Of a stretch of 23,679 nucleotides of DNA, positions 15,404 to 22,878 are shown in pieces. The translations under genes and the position numbers were made by a program. The stretch covers positions 1 through 23,679 of IMG/VR virus record IMGVR_UViG_3300021356_000168. One strand, given 5' to 3'. Origin of the DNA: a virus. Within the stretch, counting starts at the first letter, position 1. Every line of letters starts with the position of its first letter. The notes below the pieces were generated by a model. It did not search any database. It was not told where the DNA came from and saw only the letters and a list, made by a program, of their open reading frames with translations.

Positions 15404-16130
15404 ACATTTCTTCGTTTATATATTTTTTCCAATACGGATGTTCTTTTAACATTTTACAATATTGTTCTTTAGACATACTTCTATCTCTAACTCTATCAAC
15501 AGTGTGTATAACATCTTTTGTTAATTTATTTTCATCAACACATTCTGGTTTGTAAAAAAATGCATTTAATCCTGATGTACAAAGTGTAAAAAACTTATAT
15601 CCTTTAGACTCTAAATATGTTTGATATTTTTTTAAACTTACTCCGTGTAATATTTTTTTATCAAATACACCTTGATGCATGTAAGGAAAACTAAACTCAT
15701 AATCATATCCCATTACTCTATTTGTTTCTACACACATTGTTTTAGGTTGGAAGCCAGCTTCTAATAAATTATACATTATTACAAAATCATAACTATCAAT
15801 ATCTAAACTAAAAAAGTCAACATCTTTGCCAAACCTTTCTATATAACTTTTAGTGTTTTGAGGCACAACAGCTTCTCTAAAGAAAGATACATTAGCTGGT
15901 ATACTTGATTGTTTTTTTAAATCAAATGCAAATCCTTTATAACCATGATTTTGTATTAAGTTTTGTGTACAGTTAATGGCATATCCATTTATTCCGCCTT
16001 TTATATTATTACCCCAGCCCATTTCAACACATATTTTATTAGGATTATGTAATGCATTTAACATATGAGCTATAATGCCATCCTCGCCTGCTTGCGAATA
16101 GTTTTGATATTCTATCGATAAGTTATACAT
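15396..16130 (-). CDS. FkbM-like SAM-dependent methyltransferase
   Basis: 244 aa. It begins MYNLSIEYQNYSQAGEDGII; the SQxGED signature (12-17) is typical of FkbM-type and related methyltransferases of glycan clusters. Motif I is KICVEMGWGNN (32-42), and DVDFFSLDIDSYDF (about 103-116) is the motif IV region. The C-terminal part is basic with several aromatic residues. It probably methylates a hydroxyl of a sugar. It is the last gene of the four-gene minus-strand block: its start overlaps the upstream gene's stop by 8 nt, and its stop overlaps the plus-strand paralogue D by 8 nt. Confidence 0.72.
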   Translation of the reverse strand: MYNLSIEYQNYSQAGEDGIIAHMLNALHNPNKICVEMGWGNNIKGGINGYAINCTQNLIQNHGYKGFAFDLKKQSSIPANVSFFREAVVPQNTKSYIERFGKDVDFFSLDIDSYDFVIMYNLLEAGFQPKTMCVETNRVMGYDYEFSFPYMHQGVFDKKILHGVSLKKYQTYLESKGYKFFTLCTSGLNAFFYKPECVDENKLTKDVIHTVDRVRDRSMSKEQYCKMLKEHPYWKKYINEEMFI

Positions 16131-16689
16131 TTATAAGTACCGCTAACTTCTTTTTGCTAGGCCATGTTATTAAGTTTGTTGCTCCTATCTCATCACATGC
16201 TTTTTTTGTATCAGGTATATCGTAGTCGTCAAAGAAAATAACTTTACTTTGCTTTACTCTTTCATAATCTTCCATTACAGTTTCATATTTGTGTCCGCCG
16301 TCAATAAACACCATGTCGTATGCTTTTGTTGGCAAAGTATCTGTTGTAAATCCTTTGTGTAAAGAATACACAAAACTCTTTTTATTTTTTGCTGCCCTCT
16401 TTTTAAGTTTTTCCATACGTTTGAAACATGCATCGTAACTACCAGTTCCTTTGCCGTTTATTTCTTCTTTATGTGTTTTTTCATTTGCTAAATCAAATAA
16501 ATCATATCCTTCAAAACTTACCTCGTGCATCATACTTAAGATATACGAACAAGTAACACTAGCCCACCTACCATTATGACAACCTATTTCGCAATACGAT
16601 TTTGGTTTAAAGACATCTATAGCAGTTTGAAAGTATTGTTGTCTCCAACCAATATCCATTTTTTCATCAATAGGCCATTCTATGTTCAT
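16123..16689 (-). CDS. Class I methyltransferase (Methyltransf_24-like)
   Basis: 188 aa. KSYCEIGCHNGR (30-41) is the SAM-binding motif I, and YDMVFIDGGHKYETVMEDYE (about 123-142) is the hallmark IDGxHxYExVxxD segment of Methyltransf_24-type enzymes. VIFFDDYD follows as the next strand. This class acts on sugars and small molecules and is common in surface-polysaccharide clusters. No membrane segment or extra domain. The start overlaps the stop of the upstream glycosyltransferase by 4 nt (ATGA on the minus strand), showing translational coupling within the inverted block. Substrate unknown. Confidence 0.75.
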   Translation of the reverse strand: MNIEWPIDEKMDIGWRQQYFQTAIDVFKPKSYCEIGCHNGRWASVTCSYILSMMHEVSFEGYDLFDLANEKTHKEEINGKGTGSYDACFKRMEKLKKRAAKNKKSFVYSLHKGFTTDTLPTKAYDMVFIDGGHKYETVMEDYERVKQSKVIFFDDYDIPDTKKACDEIGATNLITWPSKKKLAVLINV

Positions 16690-17414
16690 GCTACTTTTCT
16701 TTCATATTTACTTTTGCCTTTAGCATGTGTAAAATATTCACCAAGAACTGTTTTCTTCAAAGGCGTTCTGTTTTTCTTTGTTGGATGCAAGTTAACAGTT
16801 TCTATACCATTTTCGTTTGCCCACTTTACACAATCAATAGTTGCCCAAGTATCATGTGGTTTTGCGAATCTAAATGGATCGTGAAGTTCTCTACTTTCGT
16901 ATATGTGTTCGTATCTTTGCATGAACTGTTTTGCATTTGCATGTTTATTGTTATAAAAGAAAATACAAGTTTCTGAATTATCTGCGTGTACTATTTCTCC
17001 ATTACGATTAGTTATAAGTCCAGGTGCATACATATATGCAATAAGTTCGTTATTGGGAAGTATTGTATCTAGGAATGTTTCATTTACATCCACAGTTGTT
17101 TCAGTGTCAGCATCTAACCAAATAAGTGTATCTTGCGATAATGTTTTGCAGGCGTGCATCCATGAATACGCTTTGTATGCAAACTTACGAAATCTACGTT
17201 TTGTATCGTTAATAAAACTTTGCATATTTGGATTACAACATTCATCAATATTTAATGTTATAATATTGGGCTCACTATAAGGCAGTTCAAAGTCTTCTAA
17301 ATATACATACAAGTTTATATTCTTTGGCCAATGTTTGATGTAGCTTTCTATCATTTGATAACCTATGTTATCAAAATATTCTTTATTCATCGTTGTAACT
17401 GTTGCATATGTCAT
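16686..17414 (-). CDS. GT-A/GT8-like glycosyltransferase (3)
   Basis: 242 aa from the ATG at 17414, which overlaps the upstream stop as ATGA and has AGAAGGA 8 nt before it. A TTG two codons earlier is less likely. TLIWLDADTE (96-105) gives the DxD at 101 and 103, identical to that in the gene at 6139-6852. An upstream KFAYKAYSWMHA helix and a late GEYFTHAKGKSKYERK element also recur among the three WLDADT paralogues. The His-x-Lys-Gly element is in the position of the HxxGxxK motif of GT8. A sugar transferase of unknown specificity. Confidence 0.75.
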   Translation of the reverse strand: MTYATVTTMNKEYFDNIGYQMIESYIKHWPKNINLYVYLEDFELPYSEPNIITLNIDECCNPNMQSFINDTKRRFRKFAYKAYSWMHACKTLSQDTLIWLDADTETTVDVNETFLDTILPNNELIAYMYAPGLITNRNGEIVHADNSETCIFFYNNKHANAKQFMQRYEHIYESRELHDPFRFAKPHDTWATIDCVKWANENGIETVNLHPTKKNRTPLKKTVLGEYFTHAKGKSKYERKVA

Positions 17415-18235
17415 TGCCAATATCCTTCTGTTCTATTCACAATCAAGTCTTTTGGTTTGTTACTTTTACCGATATCTTTTCTATCACCTTTCAAGTGATC
17501 AAAGTATTTTCCTAAATCGCTATTGATAAAAGGATGACCTTCACCGTTAATCAAGTCTCCACTGATATTATAATAAGGAAATCCGTCAAACTTGCCTTGA
17601 ACTTTTTTGCGCACTTCTTCAAATACAAAACTATCATGCCATTCATCCATTTTAAAAATGCCTGACTCTGCTTCTTCGTATACAGTTTCAAACTTTTTCA
17701 AAAACCATTTACCAGGTTTTGTTTTTAGATTTATACCATAAAATCCACACTCAGGCCATTTCTTGCCACGTCCTAAATAACTCATCCATGCACGTGATGG
17801 AGTAAACTGTCTTAGTTGATCATATGTTACTGGGCTATGACAATATGTATCTGCATCTAACCAAATAAGCCAATCTGTATCACAACGCTCTGCTGCATCA
17901 AACACTGCATATACTTTATTACTAAAACGTATTGCATCCCACTTAAATCCTTTATGCCAGTCTTTAGGACGTCTCCTTTTTATTTCAGGTGGACACACAC
18001 CATTTGCTTTTGGCTCATCTTTCCAACGATGTTTAAACTCTAATAACTTTGGTAAATTTTTACTTTGTTCTAGAACGATTATACGTTCATCATTTGTTTC
18101 AGGTTCACAGTGTTCTGTATACAAATATAGTTTTATGTCTTTGTCTACGTTTTTACTAAAACTATCCATAAACCTTCTTCCGTATAAATCTAATACTGGT
18201 TTATGAAACGTAGACACAAAAGAAATTGTTTGCAC
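17411..18235 (-). CDS. GT-A/GT8-like glycosyltransferase (4), GTG start
   Basis: First gene of the inverted block. The frame can start at ATG 18277, but GTG at 18235 is preferred: AAGGA lies 7 nt before it and the product then opens MQTISFVSTFHKPVLDLY, aligning with the start of the paralogue at 6139. With that start it is 274 aa. WLIWLDADTY (122-131) gives the DxD at 127-129. An insertion with the basic EIKRRRPKDWHKGFKWDA lies near 84-101. The C-terminus has GKYFDHLKGDRKDIGKS, the GT8-like His-x-Lys-Gly element. It overlaps the next minus gene by 4 nt. Forty bases separate its start from the divergent plus-strand gene at 18276. Confidence 0.72.
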   Translation of the reverse strand: MQTISFVSTFHKPVLDLYGRRFMDSFSKNVDKDIKLYLYTEHCEPETNDERIIVLEQSKNLPKLLEFKHRWKDEPKANGVCPPEIKRRRPKDWHKGFKWDAIRFSNKVYAVFDAAERCDTDWLIWLDADTYCHSPVTYDQLRQFTPSRAWMSYLGRGKKWPECGFYGINLKTKPGKWFLKKFETVYEEAESGIFKMDEWHDSFVFEEVRKKVQGKFDGFPYYNISGDLINGEGHPFINSDLGKYFDHLKGDRKDIGKSNKPKDLIVNRTEGYWQ

Positions 18236-18275
18236 GTTGCTATCCTTGTTAAATATAGTACTGGAGTATTTACAC

Positions 18276-19127
18276 ATGAGATTCCGTTTATGGAAAGAAT
18301 ATGGAGCAATGAATGCGAAACCTATTTTTGATGCTTTTCATCATAGCCTTCTCAGTGCCGGCCACTCTGTTTGTGATACTAGCGATTTCAACGCTGTTGA
18401 TTGCCACGTTATTTGGAGCATTCTTTTTAACGGTAGAATGGGTCCTAACCAACACGTTTGGAAGAGTGCTAAACAATATAGAAAGCCAGTTATCGTCCTC
18501 GAAGTTGGAGGAATCAAACGAGGAGAAACGTGGAAGGTCGGCCTTAACGGGATCAATAGAGATGCCTATTTCTGTGCAAAGGGAAATGATGAGACGAGAG
18601 CAAAATCGCTAGGAATAAAATTACGTCCATGGCGTGATAAAGGCGATCATATATTAATCTGTGGTCAACACGATAAAAGTTTACAATGGCAGAACATGCC
18701 GCCTATGAGCAAATGGGTGATGCAAACAATAGATGAAGTACAAAAGCATACTGACTTGCCTATTATTTTTAGACCGCATCCTAGATGTAGATTAGATCAC
18801 ATCGAAAGACAATACAAAAACGTTTATAGAGATGATCCTATAAAACTTGATAACACATACGACGACTTTAATCTTAGTTTTAAAGATTGTCATGCTGTGA
18901 TAAGTTGGAGTAGTAATCCAGGACCGCAAGCTGTGTTAGCAGGCATACCAGTATTTACAGGGCCTAGTAGTTTAGCATACGAAGTTGCAAACACAGATTT
19001 AAGTAAAATAGAGTATCCAAATAAACCAAATAGACAACAATGGTTAAATGATTATGCTCATACTGAATACACAGTTGACGAAATAGCAAATGGTATACCA
19101 CTGAAAAACTTGACTCCACGTTTATAG
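18276..19127 (+). CDS. GT-B-like glycan transferase paralogue E
   Basis: 283 aa from the ATG at 18276, with GGAG (18263-18266) 9 nt upstream. An in-frame TTG at 18237 would add 13 residues and is less likely. Shared blocks: KPVIVLEV (70-77), WKVGLNG (86-92) as in paralogue B, HILICGQ (125-131), MSKWVMQTIDEVQKHTDLPII (144-164), RPHP (166-169), AVISWSSNPGPQAV (207-220), AGIPVF (222-227), KIEYP. The final GEAW motif of the others is replaced by NGIPLKN, so the C-terminus is divergent. Codons over residues 16-53 end almost only in C or T, unlike the rest of the window, and the same DNA carries an overlapping ORF at 18313-18612. It is separated from paralogues A-D by the inverted block. Confidence 0.72.
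   Translation: MRFRLWKEYGAMNAKPIFDAFHHSLLSAGHSVCDTSDFNAVDCHVIWSILFNGRMGPNQHVWKSAKQYRKPVIVLEVGGIKRGETWKVGLNGINRDAYFCAKGNDETRAKSLGIKLRPWRDKGDHILICGQHDKSLQWQNMPPMSKWVMQTIDEVQKHTDLPIIFRPHPRCRLDHIERQYKNVYRDDPIKLDNTYDDFNLSFKDCHAVISWSSNPGPQAVLAGIPVFTGPSSLAYEVANTDLSKIEYPNKPNRQQWLNDYAHTEYTVDEIANGIPLKNLTPRL
18313..18612 (+). CDS. Candidate overprinted gene: 99-aa membrane protein in +1 frame inside paralogue E
   Basis: Not a recognised family. The ATG at 18313 has GGAG (18303-18306) 6 nt upstream. Residues 4-41 are uncharged and strongly hydrophobic (LFLMLFIIAF through FFLTV), enough for one long or two short membrane helices, with Arg2 at the N-side. The remaining 58 residues are hydrophilic and charged (KLEESNEEKRGR, REMMRREQNR). 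This is unlike shadow ORFs elsewhere in the window, which are mixtures of Ile, Tyr, Cys, Ser and Phe. A hand count gives about 44% GC over 18301-18600 against about 35% just after. Architecture could suit a holin-like, anti-holin or superinfection-exclusion protein, but no function is claimed. Confidence 0.5.
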   Translation: MRNLFLMLFIIAFSVPATLFVILAISTLLIATLFGAFFLTVEWVLTNTFGRVLNNIESQLSSSKLEESNEEKRGRSALTGSIEMPISVQREMMRREQNR

Positions 19128-19138
19128 TATGCTATATT
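19110..19138 (+). promoter_or_regulatory. Sigma70-like promoter for the 391-aa unknown and uvsW
   Basis: TTGACT (19110-19115) and TATATT (19133-19138) each match consensus at 5 of 6, with a 17-nt spacer. The predicted start point is near 19145, the A of the next start codon. A transcript from here would be leaderless or nearly so for the first gene. No Shine-Dalgarno is seen before that ATG, which agrees. It marks the right boundary of the glycan island. Confidence 0.45.
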
Positions 19139-19144
19139 GTAAGT

Positions 19145-20320
19145 ATGGAAAAGTTGTATGTAGAAGATTTACTCTATAAGTTGCTTTATGATTTCAAAGC
19201 TGTAACACCTGATAGGCAGATATTAGAAAGCATATGTAGGCAAACACAAAAAGAAACGCCTCTTACTGATAGACAGTTTAACTTAGTAGTATCAAAGTTA
19301 AAAGATTACGAAGACTTATTCGAAAGTAATAATATTACTATAGTTGCATATGAGCCTAAGTTACCTTTAAGGCAAATTGATCGTAGAAAATATATTAAGA
19401 TAGTAGACGAACTTGACAATGATACTGTATACGAAGCATATAAATCAAAGTGGAAATGGGTAAAGGTACGCTTTCCATTTAACAAAAAAGATATTGTAAA
19501 AATTAATCAGGTAGGAGTTCCAATGCGTGAGTACTATCATCGTAGAGGATCTCATGAACATTTTTATAAACTAAATGGTCGAAATGTAAATAAAATACTT
19601 ACTTTGTTTGCAACAAGAAACTTTGAAATAGATAAAGAACTAGAACAATATAACAAAAAAGTTACAAAAATATTAAAAGATAGTGAACGGTACACTAATA
19701 GTTTTGAAAATGTTATTAAGAACTTTTCTGACGAAATGCGGCAAAGTTTTGTAGGAAAAGACAATACTTACATTGCTGATAGATCTTTACGTTTTCAATA
19801 TAAGGTAAGTAAACATGCTCCTAGAAACTTAAATGATTTGATTGCATATAGATCTGAACCAGAAGTTTGCGTTGATCCAGACGTTTACGAAATGGATGAT
19901 ATTATTAGTTGTGTAAATACACTTGATAGATATCCATTATTAGTGTTGATAGATCAAGATAATGCATTTTCTCAACTTGCAGAAATACATCAATGCATTT
20001 CTAAATATGTAGATAACTCACTACAATCTGTATTATTTAGAGTAGATGCAAATGATAAAGAAAATGCAGATCTAAATACTTATGTACAACAATACTCATT
20101 AAACAACTGGGTTGACAAAAACACAAAAGTAGTGTATATTAAAAAGAATAAGTTACCGAAGATTTTATTACAGAGTAATTTTATTCCTTTTTGTTCATTA
20201 AGCAAAACAAGTATTAGGTCTAATACACATGTAAAGTCTTATGTTGAATTGTATTGTGATTGTATTTTATATCATGATGCAAGTCTTAGTTTCTTTAGGA
20301 GATTTGATGGCAAGTTGTAA
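19145..20320 (+). CDS. 391-aa protein upstream of uvsW, function unknown
   Basis: No family recognised. It is a Lys/Asp/Tyr-rich soluble protein without membrane segments. Three parts are visible: a helical N-terminal region (1-110), a basic middle with a long helix (DKELEQYNKKVTKILKDSE near 158-176), and a C-terminal alpha/beta-like region from about 255 with PLLVLIDQD, VDKNTKVVYIKKNKLPKILL and a Cys-containing ELYCDCILYHDASLSFFRR close to the end. The last part could be a degenerate nucleotide-binding or nuclease fold, but no catalytic motif is clear. It overlaps uvsW by 14 nt and shares its promoter, which suggests a replication or repair role (inference). No Shine-Dalgarno precedes the ATG. 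Confidence 0.75.
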   Translation: MEKLYVEDLLYKLLYDFKAVTPDRQILESICRQTQKETPLTDRQFNLVVSKLKDYEDLFESNNITIVAYEPKLPLRQIDRRKYIKIVDELDNDTVYEAYKSKWKWVKVRFPFNKKDIVKINQVGVPMREYYHRRGSHEHFYKLNGRNVNKILTLFATRNFEIDKELEQYNKKVTKILKDSERYTNSFENVIKNFSDEMRQSFVGKDNTYIADRSLRFQYKVSKHAPRNLNDLIAYRSEPEVCVDPDVYEMDDIISCVNTLDRYPLLVLIDQDNAFSQLAEIHQCISKYVDNSLQSVLFRVDANDKENADLNTYVQQYSLNNWVDKNTKVVYIKKNKLPKILLQSNFIPFCSLSKTSIRSNTHVKSYVELYCDCILYHDASLSFFRRFDGKL

Positions 20321-21770
20321 ACTCATCATAGAAGATGAAGTAAACATTAAACTAGAAGGACTAGACGTAGATGTACGGCGAAAGTTATCAAATGCTCTCA
20401 AGTTTGAAGTGCCATACGCACGATATATGCCACAGTATAAACTTGGTAGGTGGGACGGCAAAGTTGCTTTTTTTGGCATTGGCGGTTCTGGCTATGTTAA
20501 CCATTTGGATGTGGTTACTGAAGTACTTGCAAAAAACAATGTTCAAATAGTAGACATTGAAGACAGACGTCATCCTATTGATCTAAGTTTTGATCAAGTT
20601 ACAGAACGCTATTGGGCAGATCAAGGTGTGCATTGGCCTAAAGGTCATCCTGCAGAAGGCGAAGAAATCATTCTACGTGACTATCAAGTAGAAGCAATCA
20701 ACAACTTTGCAAACAATCCACAGAGCTTGCAACAGATTGCAACAGGCGCAGGTAAAACTATTACAACTGCTACACTATCACACATGAGTGAAAAGTATGG
20801 ACGTAGTTTAGTTATTGTGCCAAACAAATCGCTTGTTACACAAACTGAAGAAGATTACATAAACTGCGGACTTGATGTTGGCGTTTATTTTGGAGATAGA
20901 AAAGAGTTGGGTAAGACTCACACCATCTGCACTTGGCAGTCATTGAATATACTGGACAAGAAGCACAAGGACGGAGAAGCAGTATTATCACTAGCAGAGT
21001 TCTTAGATGGTGTGAGCACTGTTATTGTAGATGAGGTACACCAAGCAAAAGCAGAAGTACTAAAGAACTTGCTTACACGTAACTTAAAAAATGCTCCAAT
21101 ACGTTGGGGACTAACAGGAACCATTCCTAAAGAAAAGTTTGAGTTTGAAAGTATACACGCAAGTTTAGGTCCAGTTATTGGTGAAATATCAGCAAAAGAA
21201 TTACAAGATAAAGGTGTGTTATCACAATGCCACGTAAACATTGTACAACTTATTGATACAGTAGCACACAGAGGCTATCAAGAAGAACTAAAATATCTAG
21301 TTACAAATCAAGACAGAATAAATTATTTAGGCAAATTATTAAACACAGTAAAAGAATCAGGCAACACTCTAATACTTGTAGATAGGATTAGCGCAGGCGA
21401 AATGCTACAAGAACTTATTCCAGGATCAGTCTTTGTAAAAGGAGACGTAAAATTAAAGGACAGAAAAGATGCGTATGATGAAATCAATGAAGGAACTAAT
21501 CACGTGGTTATTGCAACATACGGAGTTGCTGCTGTTGGTATTAATATTCCTCGCATTTTCAATCTTGTTCTTATAGAGCCAGGAAAATCATTTGTTAGAG
21601 TTATTCAAAGTATAGGTAGAGGCGTTAGAAAGGCAAAGGACAAAGACTTCGTGCAAATATGGGATCTTACAAGCACATGTAAGTTTGCGAAGCGGCACCT
21701 TACCCAACGTAAAAAGTTTTATAAGGAAGCACAATACCCATTCACAATAGAAAAAGTGGATTGGAATTAA
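20307..21770 (+). CDS. uvsW: UvsW, superfamily 2 recombination DNA helicase
   Basis: Unwinds branched DNA (R-loops, Holliday junctions, stalled forks) and helps switch origin-dependent to recombination-dependent replication in T4. The start at 20307 is chosen because AGGAG (20297-20301) lies 5 nt before it; the frame is open upstream to 20241, inside the previous gene. Length is 487 aa against 503 in T4. Residues 1-110 match the UvsW N-terminal domain (MPQYKLGRWDGKVAFF at 41-56). Helicase motifs: LRDYQ (123-127), ATGAGKT (145-151), DEVH (242-245), GLTGT (268-272) and QSIGRGVRK (434-442). Assignment is firm. The stop shares one base with the next ATG. Confidence 0.94.
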   Translation: MASCKLIIEDEVNIKLEGLDVDVRRKLSNALKFEVPYARYMPQYKLGRWDGKVAFFGIGGSGYVNHLDVVTEVLAKNNVQIVDIEDRRHPIDLSFDQVTERYWADQGVHWPKGHPAEGEEIILRDYQVEAINNFANNPQSLQQIATGAGKTITTATLSHMSEKYGRSLVIVPNKSLVTQTEEDYINCGLDVGVYFGDRKELGKTHTICTWQSLNILDKKHKDGEAVLSLAEFLDGVSTVIVDEVHQAKAEVLKNLLTRNLKNAPIRWGLTGTIPKEKFEFESIHASLGPVIGEISAKELQDKGVLSQCHVNIVQLIDTVAHRGYQEELKYLVTNQDRINYLGKLLNTVKESGNTLILVDRISAGEMLQELIPGSVFVKGDVKLKDRKDAYDEINEGTNHVVIATYGVAAVGINIPRIFNLVLIEPGKSFVRVIQSIGRGVRKAKDKDFVQIWDLTSTCKFAKRHLTQRKKFYKEAQYPFTIEKVDWN

Positions 21771-22276
21771 TGAATATATTAACACTTGAAAACAAAAGTT
21801 TTAACTTAAATCAGCTACCAGAAGAAGTTGACGATTCTATGAGATTTAGTGTGTTAGATAATAGCAACCCACAAGATCCAGATTTTTATTTTGTACCATT
21901 AATATTTTTAGAATCATTTAATAGTCCAGCAGCAGTTATTGAAATAGCAGGTAAAGAAGTCACTATGCCCTTAGATTGGTGTATTGCTGTAGGCTGTCAA
22001 CAGGCAGGAAGCGACTTAGAAGTTTTACCCATTACAAGTTTAAACGAGCGAGGATTTGAAGCATATCTTTTTAATCCTTTAAGCAGTTATCAACCTGCAT
22101 TTGGTAAAATAGAAATAACTAACTTTTACAATGATGTAAAATGGTATTTTCCTAAAATGAAAAACGGACAACTACTTAGTGTACCTATTACAGAAGGAGA
22201 CGAACCGTTGTGTGCATTCTTTGTAAAAGATATAAGTAGACAATGTGAGGTAATAGATTTTGGAAAACTTTTATAA
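21770..22276 (+). CDS. 168-aa conserved-looking protein after uvsW, unknown
   Basis: Starts MNILTLENKSFNLNQLPEEV at 21770, coupled to uvsW by TAATG; the in-frame TTG at 21761 is discounted. It looks like a single beta-rich domain with DPDFYFVPLIFLESFNSPAA (about 37-56), MPLDWCIAVG, DLEVLPITSLNERGFEAYLFNP and a C-terminal FVKDISRQCEVIDF. I recognise this pattern as a conserved protein beside uvsW in marine T4-like phages, from memory and without a function. No signal peptide or membrane segment. The conserved coupling hints at a core replication or late-transcription accessory role, which is speculative. Confidence 0.75.
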   Translation: MNILTLENKSFNLNQLPEEVDDSMRFSVLDNSNPQDPDFYFVPLIFLESFNSPAAVIEIAGKEVTMPLDWCIAVGCQQAGSDLEVLPITSLNERGFEAYLFNPLSSYQPAFGKIEITNFYNDVKWYFPKMKNGQLLSVPITEGDEPLCAFFVKDISRQCEVIDFGKLL

Positions 22277-22877
22277 TCATTATCATAGATATCTAGATCT
22301 TCCTTTTGAAATAGAAAAACCTGATATATTTAATAGTGAACAAAAAACAGTTATGCAAAAAGCATTGCCTAATCATTACGATCAAAATATGGTAGATTTT
22401 TTAGCTAAGTTTGGTATGAAGCTATTAATGATAGAATGTTTTTTTACTCCTCCAAACGGAGGCAAAGTTCCAATACATACTGATTTTTGGTGGTGGGAAA
22501 CAGATTTTGTAAAAATCAATAAAACTTGGGGTCCTGAAGATGGAAAAATTATTTGGTATAAAGCTAGTAAAACAACACCTATTACAGTAAAACCAGGCAA
22601 AAATACTTCTGATGTCGAACCAGGCGAAAGTGTAGTCTATCAAACTGACGATGTAACAATATTGACAGCTAGTCAAAAAGATTGTACACCATTGTATGAA
22701 GCAAATACAAATAAGCCTAGTCTTGTTAACACAGGTATATTACACGGAACATTAAATCCAAGTAATGAGCCTAGATGGACTATATGTTTTCAGCCTGTAT
22801 GGGACATTGAAACAGAAGCATATGTCACTTGGCACGAAGCTATGGACATATTCAAAGATTATATAGTAGGAGAGTAA
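22260..22877 (+). CDS. Possible 2-oxoglutarate/Fe(II) oxygenase-like protein (TTG start)
   Basis: 205 aa from TTG 22260. A stop codon lies two codons upstream (22254-22256), GAGG at 22247-22250 gives the ribosome site 9 nt before, and the next Met is 31 residues inside. VPIHTDFWWW supplies an HxD (His73, Asp75); ILHGTLNPSNEPRWTICF supplies His162 and Arg172. The order HxD...H...R, about 90 residues apart and in beta-rich sequence, fits a jelly-roll dioxygenase, a class common in marine phages. It could also be a non-enzymatic cupin. Substrate unknown. It overlaps the previous gene by 17 nt. Confidence 0.6.
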   Translation: MENFYNHYHRYLDLPFEIEKPDIFNSEQKTVMQKALPNHYDQNMVDFLAKFGMKLLMIECFFTPPNGGKVPIHTDFWWWETDFVKINKTWGPEDGKIIWYKASKTTPITVKPGKNTSDVEPGESVVYQTDDVTILTASQKDCTPLYEANTNKPSLVNTGILHGTLNPSNEPRWTICFQPVWDIETEAYVTWHEAMDIFKDYIVGE

Positions 22878-22878
22878 A

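Noticed and set aside
15385-15415. Bidirectional terminator at the convergent gene ends
   Set aside because: The two genes overlap by 8 nt and I see no hairpin with T-run on either strand.
16576-17280. Plus-strand ORFs of 75-102 aa opposite the minus-strand glycosyltransferase and methyltransferase
   Set aside because: They lie opposite genes with clear motifs, are Phe/Cys/Ser-rich like other shadows and have no ribosome sites.
18236-18275. Divergent promoters in the 40-bp gap
   Set aside because: TATAGT-like and TTAAATA strings are present but no -35/-10 pair with proper spacing was found on either strand.
18288-18556. Two minus-strand ORFs opposite the start of paralogue E
   Set aside because: No Shine-Dalgarno and no recognisable composition; the plus-strand frames explain the region better.
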